Positions 37,801-44,675 are shown, counted from the first letter of the stretch. The stretch: DNA of 64,000 nucleotides from Owenia fusiformis (GCA_903813345.2 CAIIXF020000001.1:34691366-34755365), one strand, 5' to 3'. Program-made: numbers and translations. The notes: generated by a model from the sequence alone, not told the origin.

Positions 37801-39281
37801 ACAACATTTTAAAGCTACAATTTGCTTCAAATTATCTTACATTAGTCCATGTTAGGGGAGGCATCAAAAGTTCGATGTCAGATCGGAAATAAATCTAGTT
37901 TTGACTTTGACCCCTCCCTCCCTCTAAAACTAAATACTATGAAAGTTGATCGCTGACTTCCGGTTTGAGAATTTGAAAAATGATTTCTAAAACGATCTAG
38001 TTTTTTTTGTTAATTTCTATCATAATTTGTGGCTTTTAACAACTATTGATAGAATAGAATTCATTGGAATGATCTTGACGAAGAAAGCATCAGGTAAAAT
38101 CTTTATTTTTGGCTCACACAGTGAGCCTATGGGATTGACCAGGCGTCCGTCCGTTGGTCCATCCGTCCATCCGTTGGTCCGTCCGTCTGTCAACATTGGC
38201 CGCACAAATTAAAACTGCTATTCGGATTGAGTCATACCCACAGTCATTTTATGCATATCCATAATGCCTATTTGACCTATCATCGCCATTTCCCAAGTTC
38301 GCCTGGTTTCCGAGAAATTGCTGATTTTGATGTCAAAAAGTCAAATTTTCTGTAAATACTAGACACTTTGTTGAAGTAGAACTTTCAAATAATTTGTAGT
38401 AGTTGCTGTATATGCAACTTATGTCCTCTGAAGATTTCAAAGCTCTTGGAATTACTGTATTTGGTGTTTACTCTGTAAAATTTGACAAAAAGTAGGACTT
38501 GTCATTTTCAGGAAACTTTCTTATGTATAAAGTCAATGGCAGGTTTTGTGATTGACAAGTTTCTCAGTTTCCCTTATACTTGATCATTTCTTGCAATGAA
38601 TTACATCATAACTAGATTTAAGCAAAAGACCTTACTGATCTCTAAATAAGTAAAATTTTCAAGGTCAAAGGTCATCAAACTAGGTCACACAACTGTGCTG
38701 TCTATAAGTTTCTCAAAGTTCGAGACTACAAATCCAAATCAATATTTTTGTTTGAAAGTCAGGATATACATTCCTCTGAAGGTTCCAAACTGTGTGAGCA
38801 CAGGACCGTGGGTCCTATTTTTAAATCATTCCAAGGCATTCCAAGTAAAAATTGCAAAAAAATTGAAATGTTGAAATTTGTCGGATAGCAAACTGAAATG
38901 GCTTTGAACCCACTCCCCCTTACTAGATTTATTTAGTTTTCGATCCAACATCGAACTTTTGTTGCCTCCCTTTAGCATCTATGTCAGTCTTCAAAAATTC
39001 AAATCAGCTCTGAGTTTATTCTTTGGCATAAAGGGTGACAGGAGCTAGCTAGGCGTAGTCTTTTCAAAAAGAAACATATTCATCATTTTAAAATTCCAAC
39101 ATTTTTTAATAGAAGTTCATTGCTATTTCAACTCTTCAATAACAATCCATTTTTCATAATGACAATTAATCTCTTTATACTTTGTTGTTTTTTCAGTGCC
39201 AAAGTTGCTGAGGCAAAACTTCGCTATGCAGCGTATAACTGTGTAGCTATAGACACTGATATGAACCCCTGGGATGAATGA
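10637..39281 (+). CDS. HECTD4: HECT-type E3 ubiquitin ligase, C-terminal part (HECTD4-like)
   Basis: Join of 10637-10802, 11003-11161, 11628-11786, 13374-13542, 13848-14273, 34690-34819, 36949-37171 and 39197-39281. All junctions are GT-AG and the phases agree, giving 504 residues plus TGA after a split first codon; the 5' part lies left of the window. HECT ligases accept ubiquitin from an E2 on a catalytic Cys and pass it to substrate. N-lobe signatures include [15 protein letters not shown] and [17 protein letters not shown] (residues about 177-290). The C-lobe has [13 protein letters not shown] and [16 protein letters not shown], with the active Cys at about 466 (37137-37139), 38 residues from the end as usual for the family. 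The end [12 protein letters not shown] and overall order match HECTD4 best as I remember it; another large HECT protein is less likely. Two antisense genes sit in the intron after the fifth exon. Confidence 0.9.
11003..11161 (+). CDS. HECTD4: HECTD4-like exon
   Basis: Acceptor ttttgcag, donor GTAAGAG. Encodes [18 protein letters not shown] through [17 protein letters not shown]. Phase in 2, phase out 2; joins the next exon as G-R-P-P. Confidence 0.85.
11628..11786 (+). CDS. HECTD4: HECTD4-like exon
   Basis: Acceptor gttttag, donor GTGAGTT. Encodes [16 protein letters not shown] and [19 protein letters not shown], the linker just before the HECT N-lobe. Confidence 0.85.
11787..13373 (+). other. 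Intron of HECTD4-like gene, nothing recognised
   Basis: AT-rich with no family motifs. A short direct repeat of GGAACGTAACCGGAGC lies at about 13290-13325. Confidence 0.6.
13374..13542 (+). CDS. HECTD4: HECTD4-like exon, start of HECT N-lobe
   Basis: Acceptor ttttgcag, donor GTCAGTG. Encodes [32 protein letters not shown] and [13 protein letters not shown]. Ends in phase 0. Confidence 0.9.
13848..14273 (+). CDS. HECTD4: HECTD4-like exon, HECT N-lobe
   Basis: Acceptor tttttcag, donor GTAGGTC; 142 codons in phase 0. Carries [35 protein letters not shown] and [18 protein letters not shown]. Followed by the 20.4-kb intron that hosts two antisense genes. Confidence 0.92.
14274..15050 (+). other. 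Intron start of HECTD4-like gene, nothing recognised
   Basis: AT-rich DNA with no motif-bearing ORF or clear repeat border. Confidence 0.5.
15058..15248. repeat. Foldback repeat, about 41-bp arms
   Basis: The left arm (about 15060-15100) and right arm (15206-15247) are near-perfect inverted copies centred on ATGGAGGGTCGGGCAGAACC, separated by about 105 AT-rich bases. Likely a small MITE or foldback element. Confidence 0.75.
15533..15568. repeat. Near-perfect palindrome
   Basis: GTTAACC(C)ATGGGCATTC is followed after one base by its complement GAATGCCCATGGTTAAC: a 17-bp stem with one bulged C and almost no loop. Could form a cruciform; no gene context explains it. Confidence 0.7.
15800..16520 (+). 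repeat. Diverged ATCCCATCGAAC-family element
   Basis: Begins with a region like GTTTCCATATCCAGAACCTCC and a CCGT tract (15861-15900), has two diverged core units with AAATTCAAAATGGC, and ends with GTTCATTGGGATTTGC and the hairpin at 16484-16501. No coding sequence. Confidence 0.55.
16588..16726. repeat. Foldback repeat, 35-37 bp arms
   Basis: GTTATGTACGGTCGGTTTGG on the left arm (16588-16622) pairs with the right arm (16690-16726), which ends CCCAGTACATAAC. The ~67-base interior holds a second small palindromic core AGATATGCATATCT. Confidence 0.7.
16727..17188. other. 3' flank of the GT31-like gene, nothing recognised
   Basis: AT-rich; no clear - strand polyadenylation hexamer close to the stop codon was spotted. 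Confidence 0.4.
17189..18438 (-). CDS. GT31-like protein, exon 2
   Basis: Acceptor tttctttcag (18448-18439) and stop TAG at 17191-17189. Holds the whole GT31 domain and the C-terminal membrane segment. An upstream in-frame ATG at 18523 exists only by read-through of the intron end; the splice reading is preferred because exon 1 supplies a signal-like start in matching phase. Confidence 0.88.
17189..19839 (-). CDS. GT31 (beta-1,3-glycosyltransferase fold) protein with altered DxD motif
   Basis: Two exons, 19839-19770 and 18438-17189, spliced in phase 1 (ACA G|GA GGT), give 439 residues. GT31 enzymes add Gal, GlcNAc or GalNAc in beta-1,3 linkage in the Golgi. Visible family blocks: [10 protein letters not shown] (86-95), RRATLRKTW (102-110), FLVGSP (about 130), [13 protein letters not shown] (158-170), [13 protein letters not shown] (186-198), [12 protein letters not shown] and [16 protein letters not shown]. 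The metal-binding DDD of active members reads SDE (191-193), so activity is doubtful. An N-terminal hydrophobic segment ([13 protein letters not shown], about 12-24) looks like a signal peptide, and there is an extra C-terminal membrane segment ([13 protein letters not shown], about 400-415) with a basic tail; most GT31 members have only an N-terminal anchor. Antisense within a HECTD4 intron. The family is sure; the substrate is not. Confidence 0.85.
18525..19375 (+). pseudogene. 3' fragment of a non-LTR retrotransposon in the GT31-gene intron
   Basis: The + strand reads [34 protein letters not shown] and WKNKISN, then after frame breaks [20 protein letters not shown] and EERKCETCN with a following His/Cys pattern, a C-terminal tail seen in invertebrate retrotransposons. 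The 98-residue ORF (18522-18818) is part of this, not a host gene. Ends near an AATAAATAAA run at about 19365. Confidence 0.65.
19421..19436. repeat. Poly-G tract
   Basis: An uninterrupted run of about 17 G. Length is likely uncertain in the assembly. Confidence 0.8.
19770..19839 (-). CDS. GT31-like protein, exon 1 (signal or anchor)
   Basis: Two adjacent ATGs open the frame. It encodes [20 protein letters not shown] and a few further residues up to donor G|GTAAATG. The hydrophobic run suits an ER signal. Phase 1 matches exon 2 exactly. Confidence 0.7.
19840..20590. other. Upstream region of the GT31-like gene, nothing definite
   Basis: Should contain the promoter and 5' UTR of the - strand gene near 19850-20050. 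No clear TATA or initiator could be supported. Confidence 0.35.
20895..21385 (+). pseudogene. C-terminal fragment of a non-LTR retrotransposon
   Basis: 161 open codons with [20 protein letters not shown] followed by [10 protein letters not shown]: the C-x2-C...H...C finger located after the RT in many invertebrate retrotransposons. The 5' part (endonuclease, RT) is absent, so this is a 5'-truncated copy. Confidence 0.7.
21590..22195. repeat. Dispersed repeat, copy 1 left part
   Basis: Shares long stretches with 27510-27930 and 28770-29060 (for example the GAAAACATTCTGTAAAAAA region, GTGTTTATGTCATTTTGTTCC and AAGAACAAAAGAGGTG). It is interrupted at 22195 by the element below and resumes at about 23625-23870. 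Confidence 0.7.
22201..23625 (+). mobile_element. ATCCCATCGAAC-family element with tandem core, copy 2
   Basis: TIRs at 22201-22212 and 23582-23593, CCGT tract at 22240-22317, about six tandem core units of 135-155 bp, and a 3' hairpin ACGCTTTGGCGT at 23599-23610. Inserted into a dispersed repeat whose uninterrupted relative lies at 28770-29060, which helps place its ends. ORFs rich in RTDG or RPSV here are translations of the CCGT tract. Confidence 0.82.
23862..24320 (+). repeat. Two tandem tRNA-derived SINE copies
   Basis: A 251-bp unit is repeated (23862 and 24112). Each has a Pol III A box (TGGCTCAGGGGTAGAGTG at 23919; TCGCTCAGGAGTAGAGCG at 24170) and B box GGTTCGATTCC (23963; 24214), at tRNA-like spacing of about 44. 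They share the tRNA-unrelated tail CTCGGTACACTACAGCTCC. The anticodon arm does not pair well, so these are SINEs, not tRNA genes. Confidence 0.8.
24673..24881 (-). CDS. TSP1-domain terminal exon of the collagen-like gene
   Basis: Acceptor tatttcag, 68 codons, stop TAA. Contains [14 protein letters not shown], a second Cys pair ([11 protein letters not shown]), [19 protein letters not shown] and [16 protein letters not shown]: WSxWGxWS plus six cysteines define a thrombospondin type-1 repeat. Confidence 0.75.
24673..31605 (-). CDS. Secreted collagen-like protein with coiled coil and TSP1 domain
   Basis: Exon 1 31605-30212 and last exon 24881-24673 join in phase 1 (GTA G|AA TTC TGC). Order: signal peptide ([17 protein letters not shown] region), a heptad-rich coiled coil (about 36-95, [16 protein letters not shown] to [10 protein letters not shown]) that would trimerise chains, about 120 Gly-X-Y triplets starting [19 protein letters not shown], then a TSP type-1 domain with [11 protein letters not shown] and six Cys. 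Such proteins act in extracellular matrix or as secreted recognition molecules; the exact role is unknown. Two one-base deletions break the Gly-X-Y frame, in a GGGG run at 31116-31119 and a TTT run at 30576-30578. The frame is otherwise perfect on both sides, so assembly error is as likely as a pseudogene. Intervening small exons could have been missed. Confidence 0.75.
25089..25138 (+). CDS. Possible orphan first exon
   Basis: ATGGCGGAGCAATTTCAAG opens [17 protein letters not shown] and stops at a good donor (CAG|GTAATT). A following acceptor at 25441-25447 would add a short in-frame peptide that ends in TAG. No family is recognised and no further exons were found, so this may be chance. Confidence 0.2.
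25140..26030. other. Intronic AT-rich DNA, nothing recognised
   Basis: Intron of both the HECTD4-like gene (+) and the collagen-like gene (-). No repeat border or ORF with motifs. Confidence 0.5.
26035..26275. promoter_or_regulatory. Cluster of TGACCT nuclear-receptor half-sites
   Basis: About nine TGACCT/AGGTCA hexamers lie in 240 bases, several as TGACCTTGA (the extended ERR/NR5A-type half-site). There is a perfect DR1 at 26231-26243 (TGACCT T TGACCT). Binding is not shown; the cluster could also be a decayed simple repeat. Confidence 0.4.
26300..27500. other. Intronic AT-rich DNA, nothing recognised
   Basis: No supported feature; short ORFs have no motifs. Confidence 0.5.
27510..29060. 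repeat. Dispersed repeat, copy 2, with a central insertion
   Basis: 27510-27930 and 28770-29060 match 21590-22195 plus 23625-23870. The middle (about 27930-28770) is absent from copy 1 and is therefore an insertion here or a deletion there. Confidence 0.6.
29090..29930 (-). pseudogene. C-terminal fragment of a non-LTR retrotransposon
   Basis: - strand reading gives [20 protein letters not shown] and [20 protein letters not shown], then further on [20 protein letters not shown]: the post-RT region of L1/CR1-like elements. Multiple stops; inactive. Lies in the collagen-gene intron in the same orientation as that gene. Confidence 0.65.
30212..31605 (-). CDS. Signal, coiled-coil and collagen exon
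   Basis: A single 1.4-kb exon ending at donor G|GTTAGT. Blocks such as [17 protein letters not shown] and [17 protein letters not shown] recur about every 153 bp (17 triplets; 30596, 30748, 30900), so the collagen tract grew by internal duplication. Starts could be Met1 or Met7; the hydrophobic core follows Met7. Two frame breaks at 31116-31119 and 30576-30578. Confidence 0.8.
31606..33090. other. Upstream region of the collagen-like gene
   Basis: Presumed promoter side of the - strand gene. AT-rich; no feature supported. Confidence 0.4.
33095..33590. repeat. Minisatellite, about 30-bp unit
   Basis: GAGTTTTTACGGTAGATTTC plus TGAAAAAAC repeats about 13 times with small changes, ending in GGGAGGTTGGCAAGTCTGAC. 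The flank at 33080-33105 (GTCAGACTTGCCAACCT) is its inverted complement, so the array sits between inverted ends (GTCAGACTTGCCAACC...GGTTGGCAAGTCTGAC) and may be a foldback element with a tandem core. Confidence 0.75.
33815..34160. repeat. Dispersed repeat, uninterrupted relative of 37850-38960
   Basis: The inverted complement of 37850-38104 plus 38823-38960 (shared: TTTCAGTTTGCTATCCGA, TGGAAGTCAACGATCAACTT, TTTCCGATCTGACATC). It shows what the 37.9-38.9 kb copy looked like before the element at 38111-38816 inserted. Confidence 0.75.
34161..34500. repeat. Repeat end with 3' hairpin, related to 41440-41860
   Basis: GGGATTTGC and the hairpin at 34173-34190 mark an ATCCCATCGAAC-family-type 3' end. 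The following 300 bases match 41440-41650 directly (for example the region around TTGTAGTATCAGTCCTGG), and 34440-34560 also has a diverged match near 41720-41840. Confidence 0.45.
34690..34819 (+). CDS. HECTD4: HECTD4-like exon after the 20-kb intron
   Basis: Acceptor cttttag, donor A|GTATGTT. Encodes [20 protein letters not shown] and [20 protein letters not shown], the N-lobe end before the C-lobe hinge. Phase 0 in, 1 out. Confidence 0.9.
34839..34990 (+). repeat. 5' fragment of an ATCCCATCGAAC-family element
   Basis: ATCCCAATGAACGAAGTTCT and a decayed CCGT tract start 19 bp after the exon's donor site. Only about 150 bases of the element remain. Confidence 0.7.
34991..36690. other. Intron with a few diverged repeat pieces
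   Basis: No gene seen. 36290-36550 repeats a segment also found at 16080-16350 (TCCATGTTTTCC..., TTATACTCAAATGAAAGGCA). Confidence 0.5.
36949..37171 (+). CDS. HECTD4: HECTD4-like exon with the catalytic cysteine
   Basis: Acceptor ctattttag, donor TG|GTAAAC. Encodes [39 protein letters not shown], and the active-site block [17 protein letters not shown] with Cys codon 37137-37139. The last about 60 bases and the adjacent intron are amplified downstream. Confidence 0.92.
37111..37835 (+). repeat. Five-copy tandem repeat of exon end plus intron, 147-bp unit
   Basis: Copies begin at 37111 (the real exon end), 37258, 37401, 37548 and 37695, spaced 147, 143, 147 and 147. Each repeats the Cys-bearing coding end, the donor CATG|GTAAAC (exon-end positions 37171, 37318, 37461, 37608, 37755) and about 85 bp of intron. 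Copies 2-5 lack a convincing acceptor. The fifth is the most diverged. Confidence 0.92.
37850..38960. repeat. Dispersed repeat, interrupted copy
   Basis: Inverted relative of 33815-34160 split by the 706-bp element at 38111-38816. Confidence 0.72.
38111..38816 (+). mobile_element. Hairpin-ended non-coding element, complete, with target duplication
   Basis: The 5' end is the hairpin GGCTCACACAGTGAGCC; the 3' end is GTGAGCACAGG and hairpin AGGACCGTGGGTCCT. ATTTTT flanks both sides (38105-38110, 38817-38822), and the related repeat at 33940-33955 lacks the insert. Inside: CCGT tract (38142-38190) and a DR1-type AGGTCA A AGGTCA at 38662-38674. No ORF. Confidence 0.8.
39197..39281 (+). CDS. HECTD4: HECTD4-like terminal exon
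   Basis: Acceptor ttttttcag; encodes [20 protein letters not shown] and DMNPWDE, then TGA. The acidic/aromatic C-terminus is characteristic of HECTD4 as I recall it. Confidence 0.92.
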
Positions 39282-39428
39282 TCGTGAGAAGACTGTAATG
39301 TGTTACATTAGTACTAACCTATGATTCACTGTCTGAGTTGTGGCAACTTCAACGTACTCTAATGGGGCATTGTCCTAGTTTGTATTGGAGTACCTGGATC
39401 TACCTTGATATGCTTTTTGATGTTATAA

Positions 39429-39434
39429 AATAAA
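39429..39434 (+). terminator. Polyadenylation signal AATAAA of the HECTD4-like gene
   Basis: AATAAA 148 bases after the stop codon, the first on this strand, implying a short 3' UTR. Confidence 0.6.
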
Positions 39435-39679
39435 CAAGCCATCTGTCATCTTGATTCATAAGGTTTAGTTGCTCTATTAGTGCAAGTTATTTCTGGGCAT
39501 CTCTAGCAAACCCTGGATGCACTAATAACATCACAAGGTAACAAAGTTATGTCTGTTCTGCAGTATATTTTTGATCCCACATTGTGGTACATGTTCTTCC
39601 TTATATTAGTTTATACTGGCTTATTATCCCTAATATTTTCTTTTCTATATGCAGAAAGTGAGTTCTAGCTGACTTATAC

Positions 39680-40187
39680 TACTGTAGATTGGGTTAATTT
39701 GGCGCCCGCTTTAATTTGGCGAATTTGGCGAAATTGAAAAATTCGCCAATATAAATCTCCGCCAAAATTTAGAATGAATCCCCGGGAATCATCTAGGGTA
39801 TTTCGTCCAGTGTATTAAGGTCACTTCCGGTTTATTTTTTCCAAAAATATGAAAAAATGTCTCTCATAAATTGGCTCAGAACTGGTCAGTCACTCATTTA
39901 TACTCAGGGAAAAGTAGCAGCATCGATTGAGGTGTAAAATGTAAAGGATGATCTCACAAAAATGTACAAACGTGGTGAATATCGCCAGTGGTCCTCAAAA
40001 GAAAAAATGAACATAGCCAAACATGCCCATTTAGATCTAGATCTACATGGTAATTCGCAAAAAGCGCGTAAGTTTAACATTCCATTAACATTTTTTTGGC
40101 ATATCCGCCAAATTAAATAGCCGCCAATATGCCAAAAATGGCAAAATCGCCAAATTAAGTAGCGCCAAATTAACCCAATCTACAGTA
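39680..40187. mobile_element. MITE, 508 bp, about 26-bp TIR
   Basis: TACTGTAGATTGGGTTAATT at the left end is mirrored at 40162-40187, continuing into GGCGC. Subterminal repeats of TTTGGCGAA / TTCGCCAA and TCCGCCAAA sit at both ends. No ORF. Lies just after the HECTD4-like gene. Confidence 0.85.
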
Positions 40188-42345
40188 TTTACTATTGGAA
40201 CTCAGTGTATCACAGACATGCATTTTTGTGTAATACCACTCATTACTTCAGTGTGTCCAGGATAATGTTGCAGTATTGTGTAATCAAATAAGCATACAAA
40301 ATGTTTGTATTGTTTGTATATAATTATTAAACAATATAGTAAACGTGCACAAGAGTTAAAAGGGAGGTTAAAAGCTGCACAATCATCAAAAATTCTTCAC
40401 ACTGCAAGATAATGTGTAGTATGAGTTTTGAGAGGTCTATTTTAATATAACACCTGTTATTCTTTCAATCATTGGTGTATTCCCATTGTAGAATTTTTGA
40501 GTGCTACAGTTATCCACTGAAAATAAAATTACAAACAAATCATAAAAGTTTGCTTTATTGTGTAAAGTATGTTAGTGTTTATGTTGAACTATTATGGGAT
40601 GGATTATAGCTTGACACTACAAAAAAGATTACAGCCAATGAATCTGGGAATATGCCCTTGTGAATATGCCTTCTGAATGATGTATCTTGAGCAGGGAATA
40701 TGCTTTTCATTTTAAGATTACATGTATGACATGAATGTCACAGACTATTAATTTATATAATGTTAGGAATATGATTGCTGTATTTTACTTTACCATTTAT
40801 TTCATAAAATGCCAAATCAGATCAAATAATGCTGAAACTACAGTCAAGATAGAAGAATAATGAAAAAATTAGATTCCAGGTCAACTGAAATTGTTTCACT
40901 TTTAAAATGTGTCTAAATAAAGTCTTCAATTGTCCCAGAAGTGGCATCTCACCTTGTCTCAAATGTGCCCAAAATTCAGAGTTTCAGCTCTTTTTGGTCA
41001 TAACTCCACATGCATTCCATCAATTTGCTTGAAACTGTAAAAGTCTTTTTGGACATAACTCATCAATTTGCTTGAAATTGTACAGGTACCTTAATTCCTA
41101 GATTATCAATAATGTAACACAGCTTCAAAATGGCCGTCACTTTTATTGTGGAAAATTGTGATTAGTCTGCTAAGTATGAGTAAGCTTATTCTTATTATCT
41201 TATTTTTAGACCAAACCATTTCACTGCATATGTGCTTTATATACTTGAAGAATAATCAATGACTTAAACTGACACTGTATCTCTTAGGGTCTGCATCTTT
41301 AGTGCAAAATCATGAGATCTAGGATCTCAAGATATGTGTTCTGGAGCGTTGAAAGGGGAAATGTCAATAGCAATAAAAATTTATCCTTGTCATATAATAT
41401 CACTGAATTTAAACTCTAGAGTCGAGTCTAGAGGTAGATTTTTTTTTTCAATTGTTTTTCTTAAACAGATGTTCAACTCAAAATGAAAAATTGTTACTAA
41501 AGTTACCGGTTTACATATCCTATGAATGGAGAAGTTACCTTAAACTTTTTAAAGTATAAAGGCCCTATGGAATGTTTGAATCATTTTATAGATTATATTG
41601 TAGTCCTAGTCCTTGTTAACAAGATTTGATATGGGAAATTCTCTTTGATTCCAGTAAGTTCTTTTTGAAATACCTCTGTATGGAAATGTTAAAATTATAC
41701 AAAATAACTCAAACAAGGCATTAACATGAAAAATGTCACAACCTACCATTTGTTACAGATGCCAAACGGTACACCATCCACCGAATGCTGAACACCAACA
41801 AAAAGTTGGAGTTACTATAACAATATGTCACCACTTGTGGTGGTAACATAAAAATGATTCTCACATTCTGACTTGATTCTCACAATAAGGCCACAATGAA
41901 ATTCAACCTTTATTTTAAGGAAAGTCATCTCACTTTTCTAAAATATATATTTCAAATTGTTCAGTTGTTTCAACATCAATCCTTAAACATAAAAGTTTAA
42001 ATACCATAAAAATAGTATTATCGCCAGAATATTTTTAATAGCATTTTTCCATAATAAGATTTACATAGCAGGACAATTTTCATCTACGTATTTATAGATA
42101 ATAACTAATAATTCTTTAATATAGTATATTTTTTTATTTACAACCCACATAATATTTTTACTGCAAACATTGCACTTAAATATAATAACAAAGTAAAAAC
42201 AATTCATAATCAACATTGCAACTAACCAAATTCGGCAATTATTGGTTTAATAATCATTTGGCCCAAAATTAGGTTTGGATTTGCAGTATGCATGAAATAT
42301 AACAACATAAAACCTGTACACAACTGGCTTAAAGTGTTTCCATAG
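40188..42345. other. Convergent intergenic DNA
   Basis: AT-rich. Contains the 41440-41860 repeat related to 34200-34560. No gene seen. Confidence 0.5.
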
Positions 42346-42349
42346 CAGA

Positions 42350-43390
42350 GTGGTGTTTCCAAATAGAGGTTATGGTAACACTAGAGAGTGCATGATCAAA
42401 ACAATCTGGGGTTATGGTAACACTAGAGAGTCCATGGCCAAAACAATCTGGGATTATGGTAACACTAGAGAGTCCATGGTCAAAACAATCTGGGGTTATG
42501 GTAACACAAGAGAGTCCAAGACCAAAACAATCTGGGGTTATGGTAACACAAGAGAGTCCATGATCAAAACAATCTGGGGTTATGGTAACACTAGAGAGTC
42601 CATGGTCAAAACAATCTGGGATTATGGTAACAATAGAGTCCATGGTCAAAACAATCTGGGATTATGGTAACACTAGAGAGTCCATGGTCAAAACAATCTG
42701 GGGTTCCAGATTATTGTATGTACATAACTATAGAGTCCATGACCAAAACAATCTGGGGTTATGGTAACACAAGAGTCCATGATCAAAACAATCTGGGGTT
42801 ATGGTAACACTAGAGAGTCCATGACCAAAACAATCTGGGTTTATGGTAACACTAGAGAGTCCATGGTCAAAACAATCTGGGATTATGGTAACACTAGAGA
42901 GTCCATGGTCAAAACAATCTGGGGTTATGGTAACAAAAGAGAGTCCATGATCAAAACAATCAGGGGTTATGGTAACACTAGAGAGTCCATGGTCAAAACA
43001 ATCTGGGATTATGGTAACACTAGAGAGTCCATGGTTAAAACAATCTGGGGTTCCAGATTATATGTACATCACTAGAGAGTCCATGACCAAAACAATCTGG
43101 GGTTATGGTAACACAAGAGTCCATGATCAAAACAATCTGGGGTTATGGTAAAACAAGAGAGTCCATGATCAAAACAATCTGGGTTTATGGTAACACTAGA
43201 GTCCATGATCAAAACAATCTGGGGTTATGGTAACACAAGAGTCCATGATCAAAACAATCAGGGGTTATGGTAAAACAAGAGAGTCCATGATCAAAACAAT
43301 CTGGGGTTATGATAACACTAGAGAGTCCATGATCAAAACAATCTGGGGTTTTGGTAACCCTAGAGAGTTGATTATCAAAACAATCTGAGA
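42350..43390. repeat. 42-bp minisatellite, about 24 units
   Basis: Unit built on GGTTATGGTAACACTAGAGA and GTCCATGATCAAAACAATCTGG, with a few 38- and 36-base variants and two units carrying an extra TTCCAGATTA...ATGTAC insert (42703, 43050). Because 42 is a multiple of three and lacks stops, long repeat ORFs appear on both strands; none is a gene. Confidence 0.95.
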
Positions 43391-44335
43391 TAAAAAGATA
43401 ATGTTGATGGTATTAATTCTACATTAAATAAAGAACTGTTCACAAACACCAAGTTTATTTTACTGTACCATACATGCTTTTTTAACATGCAATCCCTACG
43501 CTCCCCTTAAGTTTGAAATCCCCAACACACCATGATTAGATTATGAGTTTAACATGCTATCCAATGATGAGTCTGTGTTGTTAAACTTTTAGAATAGAAC
43601 TGTATATGTGGATAGTAACAGTTTCTGTAATGTAGAAGTTCAACTGAAAGGAGATGTTTGCATGGAATTGAACTAATATATATTTGGTAAAATGTTTAAT
43701 ATCTACATGTATAGTTACATAGTGATTGGACAGACATGTATTTTTACATGTATTTTGTGGTATGTTTACATGGATATTTAGTTATTAAAGTTTATGTCAA
43801 CAGTGCAAGGTAACAAATTAAAGTTCCCATTCCTAATGAATTATGATGCATCAAAATGAAATATGGCAAAAGAGAGACTACATTCATGTAATTACATGTA
43901 CAAGTAGATAGAATATGAACCTTTGTATTATTGAGGTACTCAGGTATGGATTTAAAGGATATGTTAGGCTTATATATAGACTTGAAGCAATTCTTTCTGA
44001 TATGCATTTTATCATAACTTAGGGACATTCCTGTACATTTGACACTTTCTACACACAATCACTTTTGTTTAATAGATGCATGATAAAACCATTTCATTAA
44101 CACCAAAAACATAAGGATCAATTTTCTAGCATGCCATTTTAAGGTTGGGGATAGGTTGCTTGTACATTTTTAAACAAATTGAATTAAGTGTACTAGTGTG
44201 AAATGTTTGAGATGACCCCTAACTGCGTCATCTTTGATTAATATCAACACAATTTCATACAAATCTAAACTCTACATTGGCAATTTGTGTAGAATTCTGA
44301 AAATTTCATATTGGTTTTGAAGCTAACAGAAAGAG
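43391..44335. other. Downstream flank of FAM91A1
   Basis: A - strand AATAAA (TTTATT at about 43453) could end the FAM91A1 transcript, roughly 1.1 kb past its stop, but this is weak. No ORF with motifs. Confidence 0.35.
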
Positions 44336-44339
44336 AAAC

Positions 44340-44485
44340 CTTCCGTATGTGTCTATAAAAAGTTGCTTCATTAGTAGGCCCACAAGGTTGGATCAAGATA
44401 TGTTGATTGAAAGACATTAGTGCCCATCCCAAGCTGAGAGTCCTCTCTTCTAAAGGCAGAGTCATTAGCTCAGAGAGCGACCCCC
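44340..44485 (-). pseudogene. Degenerate tandem copy of the FAM91A1 last exon
   Basis: - strand GCTAATGACTCTGCC and GGACTCTCAGCTTGGGATGG match the true last exon (GCTAATAACCTTGCC, GAACTCTCAGTTTGGGATGG), and similarity continues into the 3' UTR. Frame and stop are not kept. About 130-140 bp tandem duplication. Confidence 0.6.
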
Positions 44486-44558
44486 TGTTTAGTACATCTA
44501 TAAAGAGGTGGCCACAGGAAGGCCAGGATATGTAGATAGACTAGAGCTCATATAGATA

Positions 44559-44675
44559 TTAATGACCATCCCAAACTGAGAGTTCTCCCTTGTAGAAGGC
44601 AAGGTTATTAGCTGGTAGAGGGACTTCTCTGGATTCTCCTGGCATGTGACCATTATCCTCTAAAACATCCCCTTT
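44559..44675 (-). CDS. FAM91A1: FAM91A1 last coding exon
   Basis: Acceptor ttatttcag; 38 codons, stop TAA at 44561-44559. Ends VWDGH, shorter than the human tail. A decayed tandem copy follows at 44340-44485. Confidence 0.85.
   Translation of the reverse strand, partial: KGDVLEDNGHMPGESREVPLPANNLAFYKGELSVWDGH

Noticed and set aside
42329-43151. Overlapping ORFs of 60-106 codons on both strands
   Set aside because: Translations of the 42-bp minisatellite; the unit is a multiple of three without stops.
42350-43390. CRISPR-like array
   Set aside because: Units are direct repeats without unique spacers, in a eukaryotic genome; a minisatellite.
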